A DNA stretch of 64,000 nt, taken from NCBI GenBank assembly GCA_000621985.1, contig KK211381.1, forward strand, positions 220,706-284,705, written 5' to 3'. The notes under the pieces are model-generated. The model was given only the letters and a program-made list of their open reading frames with translations. It made no database searches and was not told the DNA's origin. The DNA is from Lachnospiraceae bacterium V9D3004. Its GTDB lineage: Bacteria > Bacillota > Clostridia > Lachnospirales > Lachnospiraceae. A program made the position numbers and the translations under genes. Below are positions 36,994-46,680 of the stretch, piece by piece (the first letter of the stretch is position 1; each line of letters starts with the position of its first letter).

Positions 36994-39462
36994 ATGATCG
37001 GTAAGAAAAATGTTCTGTCATATATTATATGTATTTTATATATACTGACTATGGGGTTTGTAGTTTATTTTCGTATTATATCATATGATTTTGAATCTTT
37101 TGATGATCTTAGTATGCTTGGGATCGCTTTATGTTTTCCGTTATTTTTGATACTCGTCATGTTTCTTATCGGAAACATTATCAAAAGTATAAAAAATAAA
37201 TCAAAAGAAGGATCTGATTCAACAACGGTTGCTTCCAAAGGAATTATATATATAATTCTTTTTGTAATTCTTGGTATTGCACTTCGTGTGTTATCTGTAA
37301 TGTATGCTCCCGAAAGTGCGCATCTTGTTACGGAAGAAGCTTTCAACAGTGATGTGTTCAACATATATTCAGACACTGTAAATATCATATATATGAATAT
37401 TGTTGGCAATGCTTACGCAGTCATATCCGTCAATTTTGTATTCTCTGTATTATTGATGGTATTTTCATATTTGTTTGTAAGATTCGCGGCAGGAAGAACA
37501 GCCGGATTTATTACATTGATCATTATGGCTGTTTCGCCGTACGAACTTATAAGGATCAACGGTTATTCGCCTGAGATAATGAGCAATGCTTTATTAATGA
37601 TCGTTCTTGCATTGTTTGCGATCTTCTACAAAAGATACTTTGAAAATGATTCAAAGAAACTCAATACATATGCAGCAATTATAATTGTTGCACTTATAAA
37701 CGGATTATTCTTTGTTGTATCGCCGGCTGCTGTTATATTGGCTGTTGCCGTATTCATATTCTGGCAATTCAAAGGATTCTTAAAAGCATTCATATATCTT
37801 GCTGCAGTCATACTGGTTATAGCCGGATTCGTATATGCAAGTTCTGAATTGTATAATAATACTTCAGTTAATAATCATCTTGACAGAATGTATTCATCAT
37901 ATATCAATATTGATTCTTTGGATGTGAATGATGTGGAAGAACATTTTGAAGTCCTTCAGAGAAAGCCTGCGTTCGATTCGGATATTATGCCGGAACTGAT
38001 AAATGACAGCATGGTTATTAATATAGTTGATGATGCGTTCATCCTGTTTTTATGCCTGCTTTCGATCGTCGGTACTGTATTCATGTTCAAACGTGAACGA
38101 ACGATAATTCATTTATATATGCTTTATGCAATTATCGCCGTGCCGTTGTCTGTTATTCCTGTAATTAATGTACCATTATGGTTTACTGTATATCCATGTA
38201 TGATATGTGTTGGCGGATTTGCAATATTCAACATGTTCAGCACCGGAAAAGCAGAAGCGGAATCATATTCGGATTATGTAATCACTACGGATATTGTACC
38301 GTTGATATTTGAAGATAAGTCTGCTGAAAGCATTCCCGAGAATTCAGAGAATACTGATAATTTCGGTAATCCTGATAATCTACCTGAAACTATGACTTCC
38401 GAAGGTATGGCACCTGAAGAAAACGTATCCGAAGATTTTGCGACTGAAGCAACAGCAGTTGAGCAAACAGCAGTTGAGGGAACTGCTACTGCAATAGGGG
38501 AATCTGACGGATTGTCTTCCGGAGGTGATCAGCCAACCGGTGATCAGCCTCTTGAAAATGCCACACCGGACAGTACTTATGGCTTAGAATCGAACTATGT
38601 TACAACGGACAGTACTTATGGTACAGAACCCACATACGGCACAACGGACAATTCCTACAGTACCGAACCAACATATGGTAAGCAGGATGAGCCTTACGAT
38701 AACAATACAACGTACGGCACACCGGATGATACTTATGGTACAGAACCCACATACGGTACACCTGATAATTCCTACAGAACCGAACCAACATATGGTACAC
38801 AGGATGATCCTTACGATAACAATACAACGTACGGCACACCGGATGATACTTACGGTACAGAACCGGCGTACGGTTCGCCTGATAATTCCTACGGAACCGA
38901 ACCAACATATGGTACGCAGGATGATCCTTACGATAACAATACAACGTACGGCACACCGGATGATACTTACGGTACAGAACCCGCATATGGTACACCTGAC
39001 AGTTTCTACAGTACCGAATCGACAAACGACCCACTGAATAACGATTCTGATAATATTACCGATACTAACGAAAAGCCTGTACCTGATTATATGTCTGATG
39101 ATTATAATATTGAGAGTGATTATAAGTATTACGAGGAATCGTATGAATCGACCGATAACTTATATTCCGATTCGGATCATGATGAGCCGGAAGTCAATGA
39201 CCAATATACAGTTTATTCGAATGACTACAATGACGAATATAATACAACTTCGGAAGATCCGGTGGCTGAAGATTCTCTTCCGGTAACGGAAGAACCCGAA
39301 CCGTTAACTAACGAGCCTTTAGAGTACGACAATGATGATTATGAGATATATAATGTGCTTCCAACGCCAAAGCCGATTCTTCCGGATGGTATGGATGAGA
39401 ATTCATTTGTAATAAAAGATTATCAGGATTATTCAAAATTAACCAGGAAAAAACATAGATAA
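36994..39462 (+). CDS. Polytopic membrane protein, GT-C glycosyltransferase-like, with long acidic repeat tail
   Basis: 822 residues. The first ~425 hold about ten membrane helices with an extracytoplasmic loop after the first few, resembling GT-C (PMT/ArnT-like) glycosyltransferases, although no diagnostic acidic motif is clear enough to be sure. The rest (~430-822) is a cytosolic or surface tail: acidic, rich in Tyr, Asp, Thr and Pro, with an in-frame 117-bp repeat. The next gene encodes a polyprenyl-phosphate glycosyltransferase, which commonly makes the donor for GT-C enzymes, so surface glycosylation is the best guess. GAAGG precedes ATG 36994. Confidence 0.65.
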   Translation: MIGKKNVLSYIICILYILTMGFVVYFRIISYDFESFDDLSMLGIALCFPLFLILVMFLIGNIIKSIKNKSKEGSDSTTVASKGIIYIILFVILGIALRVLSVMYAPESAHLVTEEAFNSDVFNIYSDTVNIIYMNIVGNAYAVISVNFVFSVLLMVFSYLFVRFAAGRTAGFITLIIMAVSPYELIRINGYSPEIMSNALLMIVLALFAIFYKRYFENDSKKLNTYAAIIIVALINGLFFVVSPAAVILAVAVFIFWQFKGFLKAFIYLAAVILVIAGFVYASSELYNNTSVNNHLDRMYSSYINIDSLDVNDVEEHFEVLQRKPAFDSDIMPELINDSMVINIVDDAFILFLCLLSIVGTVFMFKRERTIIHLYMLYAIIAVPLSVIPVINVPLWFTVYPCMICVGGFAIFNMFSTGKAEAESYSDYVITTDIVPLIFEDKSAESIPENSENTDNFGNPDNLPETMTSEGMAPEENVSEDFATEATAVEQTAVEGTATAIGESDGLSSGGDQPTGDQPLENATPDSTYGLESNYVTTDSTYGTEPTYGTTDNSYSTEPTYGKQDEPYDNNTTYGTPDDTYGTEPTYGTPDNSYRTEPTYGTQDDPYDNNTTYGTPDDTYGTEPAYGSPDNSYGTEPTYGTQDDPYDNNTTYGTPDDTYGTEPAYGTPDSFYSTESTNDPLNNDSDNITDTNEKPVPDYMSDDYNIESDYKYYEESYESTDNLYSDSDHDEPEVNDQYTVYSNDYNDEYNTTSEDPVAEDSLPVTEEPEPLTNEPLEYDNDDYEIYNVLPTPKPILPDGMDENSFVIKDYQDYSKLTRKKHR
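38594..39020 (+). repeat. 117-bp (39-residue) in-frame tandem repeat
   Basis: Near-identical copies begin at 38711, 38828 and 38945, exactly 117 bp apart, with a degenerate copy from 38594. Each unit encodes about 39 residues on the themes T-Y-G-T-E-P-T-Y-G and D-D-P-Y-D-N-N-T. The third copy decays after ~50 bp. The frame is preserved, and all other frames are also open because of composition, which creates spurious overlapping reading frames. Confidence 0.85.
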
Positions 39463-39515
39463 TCAATACAGTTTAGTAACTGCCAATAATATATCAGAAT
39501 GGAGGACAATTAAAG

Positions 39516-40472
39516 ATGTCTGGCATATTGTATATGGTTGTTCCGTGCTATAATGAGGAACCCGTTCTTGAGGAAACTACACGAAGACTCAGGGAAAAAT
39601 ACGCAAAATTAATAAATGAAGGAAAGATATCCCCCAAAAGTAAGGTTGTATACGTTAATGATGGTTCAAAGGATAAAACGTGGGATATTATAACAAAAAT
39701 CCATAATGAAGATAAGATGTTCAGAGGAATATGTCTATCAAGAAACAGAGGACATCAGAATGCGGTTCTGGCAGGACTTATGACTGCCAAGGAAGATGCT
39801 GATATGGTAATATCCATGGATGCCGATCTTCAGGATGATATAGATGCGATAGATGAGATGATCGATCAATATGATAATGGATTCGATATTGTATACGGTG
39901 TCAGAAATAAAAGAACAACCGATTCATTTTTCAAGAGATTCACTGCTCAGACATATTATAAGATGCTACTGAAACTTGGCGTTGATATTGTATATAATCA
40001 TGCTGATTTCAGACTCATGAGTAAACGTGCTTTAAATGAAATGGAAAATTTCAAGGAAGTTAATCTCTTCCTTAGAGGAATTGTTCCTATGGTTGGTTTT
40101 CCGTCAACATATGTCTATTATGAAAGACATGAGCGTTTTGCGGGTGAATCAAAGTATCCGTTGAAGAAAATGCTTCATTTTGCTTTTGACGGAGTAACAT
40201 CTCTCAGCATAAAACCGATTCGCTTTATTACAAGCCTTGGTTTGATCATATTTGTCTTAAGCCTTGCTATGCTTGTATATACGATAGTGGTTCATTTCAC
40301 AGGCGGATCACAGCTTGGCTGGAGCAGTATTATGACTTCGGTATGGGCTCTCGGCGGACTGCAATTGTTCTCAATCGGTATAATCGGTGAATATATCGGC
40401 AAGATATACCTTGAAACAAAGGCAAGACCACGATTCATTATTCAGGAATATCTTAAAGATGAAGATAAGTAA
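39516..40472 (+). CDS. Polyprenyl-phosphate glycosyltransferase, GT2 (GtrB/ArnC-like)
   Basis: 318 residues. A GT-A domain opens with 'YMVVPCYNEEPVLEE', has 'YVNDGSKDKTWDII' and the metal-binding 'ISMDADLQDD' (~105), and 'FRLMSKRALNEM' (~170). Two C-terminal membrane helices (~230-285) match enzymes that load a sugar from a nucleotide donor onto undecaprenyl phosphate on the cytosolic face. The neighbouring GT-C-like protein is the probable user of that lipid-linked sugar. Sugar identity is unknown. GGAGG precedes ATG 39516. Confidence 0.88.
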   Translation: MSGILYMVVPCYNEEPVLEETTRRLREKYAKLINEGKISPKSKVVYVNDGSKDKTWDIITKIHNEDKMFRGICLSRNRGHQNAVLAGLMTAKEDADMVISMDADLQDDIDAIDEMIDQYDNGFDIVYGVRNKRTTDSFFKRFTAQTYYKMLLKLGVDIVYNHADFRLMSKRALNEMENFKEVNLFLRGIVPMVGFPSTYVYYERHERFAGESKYPLKKMLHFAFDGVTSLSIKPIRFITSLGLIIFVLSLAMLVYTIVVHFTGGSQLGWSSIMTSVWALGGLQLFSIGIIGEYIGKIYLETKARPRFIIQEYLKDEDK

Positions 40473-40585
40473 CAGACATATTTTACTAATATATGTAATA
40501 TTCTACTGATCAACATTAATACTTATTGGTGAAATAATGTGACGAACAATATTATAAATGATCTAAAATTTAATGGTGGTAATCT

Positions 40586-41743
40586 ATGATATATCTTGAC
40601 AATGCTGCTACAACAAAGATGTATAAGGAAGTTGTCGATTCCATGATCCCTTATTGTATGGATTATTACGGCAATCCATCTGAGTTGTATGATTATGCTT
40701 CTTCTTCCAGAGCGGCTGTTAATAAAGCCAGAAGAGAACTTGCTAAGCTGATCAATGCAGACATTGACGAGATATATTTTACTTCCGGGGGAACAGAAGC
40801 CGACAATTGGGCTCTTATTGGAATCGCAGAACAGCATATAACCAAAGGAAAGCATATTATAACAAGCAGGATCGAACATCATGCCATATTAAACACATGC
40901 CGTTATCTCGAAAGCAGAGGATATGAGATAACTTATATTGATGTTGATAGTGATGGTCTTATTGATATGGAAATGTTGAAAAAATCCATTAGAAAAGATA
41001 CTGTTCTTGTATCTGTTATGCTTGCCAATAATGAGATAGGAACTATACAGGATATAGATTCGATATCAGAGATCGCACATTCATATGGTGCATTATTTCA
41101 CACGGATGCCGTTCAGGCATTTGCACATATCCCTATAGATGTTAAAAGATCGGGAATAGATCTTCTGAGCGCAAGTGCCCATAAGTGTCACGGGCCAAAA
41201 GGATCCGGTTTTCTATATATTAAAAATGGTGTGAAGATCGCATCATTCCAACATGGAGGAAAGCAGGAGAAGAATAAACGTGCCGGAACAGAAAATGTCC
41301 CTGCAATAGTCGGCTTTGGAGAAGCTGCTCGTATCACATTCGAAAAAGAGAATAATAATATCAAACGAATAAAAGAATTACAAAATATATTCATTCAAAG
41401 AATATCAAATGAAATAGACTTGGTAAGATTCAACGGTTCACTGAATGAGAGAATACCCGGTAATATCAGTGTATCTTTTGCATATCTTGACGGGGAAGCG
41501 ATACAGATTCAATTAGACCTGCATGGGATATGCTGTTCAACTGGTTCGGCATGTAATGCCGGAGAAAAGAAAAGATCACATGTGATAGAAGCAATTAATG
41601 TGCCTGAAGAATATGCTTACGGAACCCTCCGGTTTACATTTAACGATGATAATACAACGGATGAGATCGATCAGACGGTTAATATACTTGTAGAAGTAGT
41701 CAATAAATTAAGGAAAATGTCAAGAACATTTACTTTATCATAG
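40586..41743 (+). CDS. Cysteine desulfurase, NifS/IscS type
   Basis: PLP enzyme that removes sulfur from cysteine for Fe-S cluster assembly or tRNA thiolation. 385 residues. 'MIYLDNAATTKM' at the start, PLP-binding Lys in 'SASAHKCHGPKGSGF' (~K202), and the persulfide Cys in 'CCSTGSACNAGE' (~316). No scaffold (iscU/nifU) or thiI is adjacent, so the acceptor is unknown. The stop overlaps the convergent PHP gene by 6 bp. Confidence 0.92.
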   Translation: MIYLDNAATTKMYKEVVDSMIPYCMDYYGNPSELYDYASSSRAAVNKARRELAKLINADIDEIYFTSGGTEADNWALIGIAEQHITKGKHIITSRIEHHAILNTCRYLESRGYEITYIDVDSDGLIDMEMLKKSIRKDTVLVSVMLANNEIGTIQDIDSISEIAHSYGALFHTDAVQAFAHIPIDVKRSGIDLLSASAHKCHGPKGSGFLYIKNGVKIASFQHGGKQEKNKRAGTENVPAIVGFGEAARITFEKENNNIKRIKELQNIFIQRISNEIDLVRFNGSLNERIPGNISVSFAYLDGEAIQIQLDLHGICCSTGSACNAGEKKRSHVIEAINVPEEYAYGTLRFTFNDDNTTDEIDQTVNILVEVVNKLRKMSRTFTLS

Positions 41744-42562
41744 TTTTACTTGAATGGGCTTGCGGTTTTTATATAAAGAATATTCTGTGATCCCCAGGTT
41801 TTTAAGCATATTTTCTGCTTTGTCATAGAAGCCCGAAACATACTCGGGAACATGTGCATCAGAACCGATAGTAAATAATGTTCCGCCAAGTTCAGTATAT
41901 CGTCGGATAATGTCAGGTCCGGGATTGCTCTGATCAAGGCCGGATTTGAATCCCGCACTGTTGATCTCGAGCGCAATATTATTATCTATAATGAATTTTA
42001 ATGTTTCATCTATTATATCTTGATATAATTTATAATCATAATGTGATTTCTGGCCGGGAGCATATCTTAATATATAATCAAGATGCCCGAGACTGTCTAT
42101 TTTAACATCGTTAGTTAATTCATAGAATAATGTTATATTATGATATAACGAATCGAAATATCTTTTAAAGCCTTCTGATACGTCGTATTTCTCCCAGTAT
42201 TCAGGATAGTATGGATCAAGTTCATCAATTATATGAACTGAACCGATAATAAAATCCCATGGATAATCATTTAATAATTTTTCGTATTTTTTTTCGGTAC
42301 CGGGCTTTAAGCCGATCTCAATTCCGCGAAGAATAGTAATGTCAGAAGAATATATACTGGTGAGTCTGTCCAATTCTTCGTTATATGCGTCCGGATCGAA
42401 TACAAAGTCATATTTGTATGTTTTTGGGAAATCATAATCCATATGTTCGGTAAAACATATTGTGTTAAGCTTCTTTGCGATAGAAGCCTGAACCATCACT
42501 TCGGTCGGGGTCTCTGAATCAGAAGAAAAGTATGAATGCATATGACAGTCTGTTAATATCAT
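41738..42562 (-). CDS. PHP-domain phosphatase, HisJ (histidinol-phosphatase) family
   Basis: 274 residues of the PHP metal-dependent hydrolase fold: 'DCHMHSYFSSDSETP' (first metal-ligand His pair), 'ICFTEHMDYDFP', 'GIEIG', 'IGSVHII', and C-terminal 'TIGSDAHVPE'. HisJ-type histidinol phosphatase is the closest family, but no his genes are near and PHP proteins vary in substrate. Its ATG overlaps the rqcH stop (TGATG), so the two are translationally coupled. Confidence 0.85.
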   Translation of the reverse strand: MILTDCHMHSYFSSDSETPTEVMVQASIAKKLNTICFTEHMDYDFPKTYKYDFVFDPDAYNEELDRLTSIYSSDITILRGIEIGLKPGTEKKYEKLLNDYPWDFIIGSVHIIDELDPYYPEYWEKYDVSEGFKRYFDSLYHNITLFYELTNDVKIDSLGHLDYILRYAPGQKSHYDYKLYQDIIDETLKFIIDNNIALEINSAGFKSGLDQSNPGPDIIRRYTELGGTLFTIGSDAHVPEYVSGFYDKAENMLKNLGITEYSLYKNRKPIQVKL

Positions 42563-44322
42563 CAGTCATTTACCTCCTTTAAAGATGAGATATCAGCATC
42601 GGCCACCATAGAATAATTGGTATAATATACTACAAATCCGGGCTTGCTGCCTTTTGGTTTCTTGACATTTTTAAGCTCTGTATAATCGATCTCAACCTTG
42701 CCGGATGCTTTGCCTTTTGAGTAATAGGCGGCTGCCTTTGCCGCTTCTTCGAAAGCTCTGTCAGGGATTTCCGTACCCTTGGACCTTAAGATAACGTGGG
42801 AACCGGCTATTTCTTTTGAGTGAAACCACCAATCGCCGGCACCCTGATAACCAAAAGTAAGTTCGTCATTCTGATAATTGTTTTTGCCGACGTATATGTC
42901 ATAACCGTCACTTGATATATAATGAAGAGGTTTATTAACAGGCTCTTTGCGCTGTTTCTTGCCGGTCTGACGATGAGCCCTGATGTAACCTGCTTCGGTA
43001 AGCTCACGCTTGATAGAAGCAAGATCAGCTTCATTGACAGCAATATCAAGCGAATTACTGATCGATTCAAGATGTTCGAGTTCTGCATGTGTTTCTTCAA
43101 GTTGTACGGTAAGAGCTTCATAGGTTCGCTTCAATTTGGAATATCTGTCAAAATATTTCTTTGCGTTGTCAATAGGAGATAGATCGGGATCAAGAGGAAT
43201 TGTGATCATTTCATTCGTATAATAATTATTGCAGGTTATCTCTTTATCACCCTTTTCGGCAGAATAACCGAATGCTGTGAGTAGTTCACCGTATACACGG
43301 TATTTTTCACGCTTTTCGGTATCTTTGAATTGCTTTTCCTGAATATCGGCTTTTCTGCTTACCCTGCTTAAAGCTGTATTGATAATATGCCTTAGATCGA
43401 CAGATTTTTGTCTGATCCTTGAATAACTGTTCTTATCGGCATAGAATTGTTCAAGCATGGAACTGACATCATCAAATTGTACGCAATTCATTTCTTTATA
43501 ACTGTTAAGATCGAATACTGCGAATTCTACAGGAGTTTTATCATTATATATGATGTTTGGATTGAATCTGCAGGTCTTGATATTATTGACAAAATTAACA
43601 ATCTCGTTATATAAGGCAAGTTTATCACTGTTATTTAATTCTACCGCTGTGGAATCACTGTCGATCCCGGCCCTTTCGCACAATTCAATTGCAGCTGTGG
43701 GACTGAATCCCGTAAGAGTAGTATATATTGATTTGAATATCGGAAGAGGTTTTCCAAGTATTATATTCATAATCTCATTATCAAAAGTCAAAGGATCATA
43801 TTTTTCCATTGTATTCGGAATAAAATATTCTCTTCCGGGCAGCACTTCCCTGACGGAACTGACAAGACTGCTTACCCTTTTGATGCTGTCGATAATAATA
43901 TATTTATCATCTGTATCTTTCTCACAGAATATAATGTTACTGTGCTTGCCCATAAGTTCGACAATAAGATATTTGATGCACATGTCGCCCATCTCGTCGA
44001 GATGCTCGATCTCGAAGCGTATGACTCTTTCAAGGCCGAATTGACTTACGGAAACGATCCGCCCGACGTTAATATATTTTCTTAACAGCATACAAAAATT
44101 AGGCGCGGTAAGCGGAGACTGTTTGGTGTCTTCGGTAAGATAAATGAGCGGAAGACTGGCATTGGCGGATATCATAACTTTTTTCTGAATCCTGCCGGTG
44201 CATTTTACGGTCAAAAAAAGTTCATCCTTTTCAGGCTGTGCGATCTTGGAGATTCTTCCGTCAGTAAGTACTTTATTCAATTCCCATACGATTCCTGCAA
44301 CAGTAATACCATCAAAAGCCAT
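42562..44322 (-). CDS. rqcH: Ribosome quality control factor RqcH (NFACT/FbpA family)
   Basis: Binds the 50S subunit carrying a stalled nascent chain and recruits tRNA-Ala for C-terminal alanine tailing, marking it for degradation; formerly annotated as fibronectin-binding protein. 586 residues. NFACT-N domain at the start ('MAFDGITVAGIVWELN'), coiled-coil middle (~390-440), and NFACT-R domain with 'GAGDWWFHSKEIAGSHVIL' (~490). Coupled to the PHP gene downstream. A weak minus-strand promoter (TTGTGC 44389-44384, TATAGT 44367-44362, 16-bp spacer) lies upstream. Confidence 0.94.
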   Translation of the reverse strand: MAFDGITVAGIVWELNKVLTDGRISKIAQPEKDELFLTVKCTGRIQKKVMISANASLPLIYLTEDTKQSPLTAPNFCMLLRKYINVGRIVSVSQFGLERVIRFEIEHLDEMGDMCIKYLIVELMGKHSNIIFCEKDTDDKYIIIDSIKRVSSLVSSVREVLPGREYFIPNTMEKYDPLTFDNEIMNIILGKPLPIFKSIYTTLTGFSPTAAIELCERAGIDSDSTAVELNNSDKLALYNEIVNFVNNIKTCRFNPNIIYNDKTPVEFAVFDLNSYKEMNCVQFDDVSSMLEQFYADKNSYSRIRQKSVDLRHIINTALSRVSRKADIQEKQFKDTEKREKYRVYGELLTAFGYSAEKGDKEITCNNYYTNEMITIPLDPDLSPIDNAKKYFDRYSKLKRTYEALTVQLEETHAELEHLESISNSLDIAVNEADLASIKRELTEAGYIRAHRQTGKKQRKEPVNKPLHYISSDGYDIYVGKNNYQNDELTFGYQGAGDWWFHSKEIAGSHVILRSKGTEIPDRAFEEAAKAAAYYSKGKASGKVEIDYTELKNVKKPKGSKPGFVVYYTNYSMVADADISSLKEVND

Positions 44323-44400
44323 TATTAAAGTTCCTTTCAGACTAACTTAAGTTTTTATCACACTATATGTTCATTGTCTCTTTGCACAAATGAACCCAAG

Positions 44401-44414
44401 GACTTGATCAAGTC
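44401..44414. promoter_or_regulatory. Perfect 14-bp palindrome between rqcH and yicC
   Basis: GACTTGATCAAGTC is fully self-complementary and lies in the 291-bp divergent region, just upstream of the candidate rqcH promoter. Such a short even palindrome fits a dimeric repressor site, but no regulator can be named. Confidence 0.35.
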
Positions 44415-44541
44415 ATAATTATATCAAATAATCATGAAATATACAAATAAATAGTTACCATTCATGACGTATAAGCCTTGATTATCCGAAATGCTGTGAA
44501 TAGACAATTATATCAAACTAAAAAAACCTTCTTATTAACGG

Positions 44542-44570
44542 TTGACTAACCAACATTATTATCTTATAAT
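44542..44570 (+). promoter_or_regulatory. Promoter for yicC-remA-gmk-rpoZ
   Basis: TTGACT (44542-44547) and consensus TATAAT (44565-44570) are separated by exactly 17 bp, about 37 bp before the yicC ribosome binding site. Confidence 0.7.
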
Positions 44571-44613
44571 AAATTGATATGCTTGTATGCAAGAAAACGG
44601 AGGTTCCCCTGTT

Positions 44614-45492
44614 ATGATAAAAAGTATGACCGGCTACGGCCGATACGAAAAAGTAACTGATCAGTACAAAATCATCGCGGAGATCAAATCGGTAAATCAC
44701 AGATATTGTGATATCACCATCAAAATGCCAAAAAGACTTTATATGTTTGAATCAGCGATACGTTCATTATTAAAGGAATACATCGGCAGAGGAAAAGTTG
44801 ATCTGTATATCACATATGAGGATTATACGGCAGCCAGTATGGCAGTAAAATATAATCATGACATAGCGAAGGAATATTATGATATCATCCGTAAGATAGG
44901 TGAAGAATTCGGAATATCCTCCGATATTAATGCTCCGCTTTTATCAAGATATCCGGATGTTGTCATGTTAGAGGAACAGGCTCTTGATAATGATCTGATA
45001 TATGAGAGAGTCGAAGAGGCAATAAGGAACTCATGTGTTGATTTCGTACAGTCAAGAGTAGTTGAAGGAGCCAATCTTGTTAAAGATATCAATGAGAAGC
45101 TTGATAATATTTCAGAATGTGTTGATTTTATTGTTGCACGTTCACCGGAGATCGTTGCCGAATACAGAGAAAAGATATATAACAAAGTCAAAGAACTTCT
45201 TGGAAACACCGCTATTGATGAATCAATAATCGCTACAGAGATAACATTATATGCCGACAAAATATGTGTTGATGAGGAAATGGTTAGGCTTAAGAGTCAT
45301 ATTAGCAATATGCGTCAGGTTCTTGAATCTGAAGAAAGTGTCGGACGAAAGCTTGATTTTATAGCACAGGAACTTAACAGGGAAGCCAATACAACATTAT
45401 CAAAATCAAATGACGTTGCAGTATCCAATAAGGCGATCGATCTCAAGACAGAGATTGAAAAGATAAGAGAACAGATTCAGAATATTGAGTAG
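44614..45492 (+). CDS. yicC: YicC-family endoribonuclease
   Basis: 292 residues. It opens with 'MIKSMTGYGRYEK' and has 'EIKSVNHRYCDITIKMP', both diagnostic of the YicC/YloC family; the C-terminal DUF1732 block carries 'EEMVRLKSHISNM' and 'KLDFIAQELNREANTT'. Family members are reported to be RNases acting on RNA or small RNAs. ATG 44614 has ACGGAGG at 44597-44603; an in-frame ATG 44587 has no such site. First gene of a conserved Firmicute cluster. Confidence 0.93.
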   Translation: MIKSMTGYGRYEKVTDQYKIIAEIKSVNHRYCDITIKMPKRLYMFESAIRSLLKEYIGRGKVDLYITYEDYTAASMAVKYNHDIAKEYYDIIRKIGEEFGISSDINAPLLSRYPDVVMLEEQALDNDLIYERVEEAIRNSCVDFVQSRVVEGANLVKDINEKLDNISECVDFIVARSPEIVAEYREKIYNKVKELLGNTAIDESIIATEITLYADKICVDEEMVRLKSHISNMRQVLESEESVGRKLDFIAQELNREANTTLSKSNDVAVSNKAIDLKTEIEKIREQIQNIE

Positions 45493-45506
45493 GAGAATTG
45501 ATCGGT

Positions 45507-45770
45507 TTGAGTAAGGTGATTAATATAGGTTATGGTAATATGGTTAATTCCGATAAGGTTGTTGCTCTTTTAAAACCGGAGGCGGCACCTGTCAAAAGAA
45601 TGATGCAGAATGCAAAAGACAACGGCACTGCATTTGATGCAACGTGCGGTCGTAAAACCAAATCAGTAATTATAATTGAAAATGGTTTTTTGATCTTATC
45701 AGCGCTATTACCTGAAACTATATCTTCAAGGATCAATTCCGAGATGGTTAGGAGTGATATAATTGAGTAA
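45507..45770 (+). CDS. remA: RemA-family regulatory protein (DUF370)
   Basis: A small DNA-binding-type protein (87 residues) whose Bacillus homologue activates biofilm matrix genes. The core 'KVINIGYGNMV' and 'GRKTKSVIIIENGFLILS' fit the family. The start is probably TTG 45507: the AGGAG site at 45491-45495 is too close to the in-frame TTG 45498. Located between yicC and gmk as in many Firmicutes; it overlaps the gmk start by 8 bp. Confidence 0.88.
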   Translation: MSKVINIGYGNMVNSDKVVALLKPEAAPVKRMMQNAKDNGTAFDATCGRKTKSVIIIENGFLILSALLPETISSRINSEMVRSDIIE

Positions 45771-46380
45771 AAGAGGACTTCTTACTGTAATATCAGGTTT
45801 TTCCGGTTCGGGAAAAGGAACTGTCGTTAATGAACTCGTCAAAAGATACGGCTACTCACTTTCAATATCTGCGACCACAAGAAAAGCTCGTGAAGGCGAG
45901 ATTGACGGTGTGCATTATTTTTTTAAGACTGAAAAAGAATTCATGGATATGATCGATGATCACGGTCTTATCGAATGGGTAAAATATATAGATAATTATT
46001 ACGGTACTCCGCGTAATTATGTTAATGAAATGCTGGATCAGGGTAAAGACATCATACTCGAGATCGAGATGCAGGGAGGTCTTAAGGTAAAAGCAAATTA
46101 TAAGGACGCGCTTCTGATATTTATGACACCTCCTTCTGCAAGTGTTCTTAAAGAAAGACTCATTGGTCGCGGAACAGAAGATATGACTACGATCAACAAG
46201 AGGCTTCACAGAGCGTCCGAAGAGACGGTATATATTGATTCTTACGATTATCTTATTGTTAATGATAATCTTGATGATTGTGTTAATACGATCAATAGAA
46301 TTATTAATGTGGAGAAGCAGCGTATTGTGCGTAACAATGACCTGCTTAACTATATAAAAAATGATTTTAGTAACATCTGA
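45763..46380 (+). CDS. gmk: Guanylate kinase
   Basis: Phosphorylates GMP to GDP. 205 residues. P-loop 'ISGFSGSGKGTV' (~11), GMP-binding 'SISATTRKAREGEIDGVHYFF' region (~35), and 'EIEMQGG' (~100). Starts with TTG at 45763, preceded by AGGAG, inside the end of remA (8-bp overlap), implying translational coupling. Confidence 0.95.
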   Translation: MSKRGLLTVISGFSGSGKGTVVNELVKRYGYSLSISATTRKAREGEIDGVHYFFKTEKEFMDMIDDHGLIEWVKYIDNYYGTPRNYVNEMLDQGKDIILEIEMQGGLKVKANYKDALLIFMTPPSASVLKERLIGRGTEDMTTINKRLHRASEETVYIDSYDYLIVNDNLDDCVNTINRIINVEKQRIVRNNDLLNYIKNDFSNI

Positions 46381-46395
46381 AAGGAGATATATATT

Positions 46396-46647
46396 ATGTT
46401 ACATCCATCTTATAATGATCTTATGTCAGTGGTTAACAGCGAAGTTGAACCGGGAGAGGCTCCGGTAGTTAACAGCAGATATTCAATTGTGCTTGCCACA
46501 GCTAAAAGAGCCCGCCAGATAATCGATGCGTCAAAGACTTCCAAGAGAGACTTGTCAATCTACGATAAACCTTTGTCAATTGCAATCGAGGAATTATATG
46601 ACTCAAAGATCAAGATTTTATCTGAAGATTCCGAAGAGTTGCAGTAA
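46396..46647 (+). CDS. rpoZ: RNA polymerase omega subunit
   Basis: Small RNA polymerase subunit (83 residues) that assists beta-prime folding. 'NSRYSIVLATAKRARQI' and 'KPLSIAIEELYDSKI' match the omega signature. AAGGAG precedes ATG 46396, 15 bp after gmk, the usual order. Confidence 0.92.
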   Translation: MLHPSYNDLMSVVNSEVEPGEAPVVNSRYSIVLATAKRARQIIDASKTSKRDLSIYDKPLSIAIEELYDSKIKILSEDSEELQ

Positions 46648-46680
46648 TTATATATGTGAATTACAACAGGTGATATTTTT

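Noticed and set aside
38597-39037. Long open frames on both strands over the 117-bp repeats, and CRISPR-like periodicity
   Set aside because: The repeats lie in frame within the membrane-protein gene, have no unique spacers, and the overlapping frames are composition artefacts.
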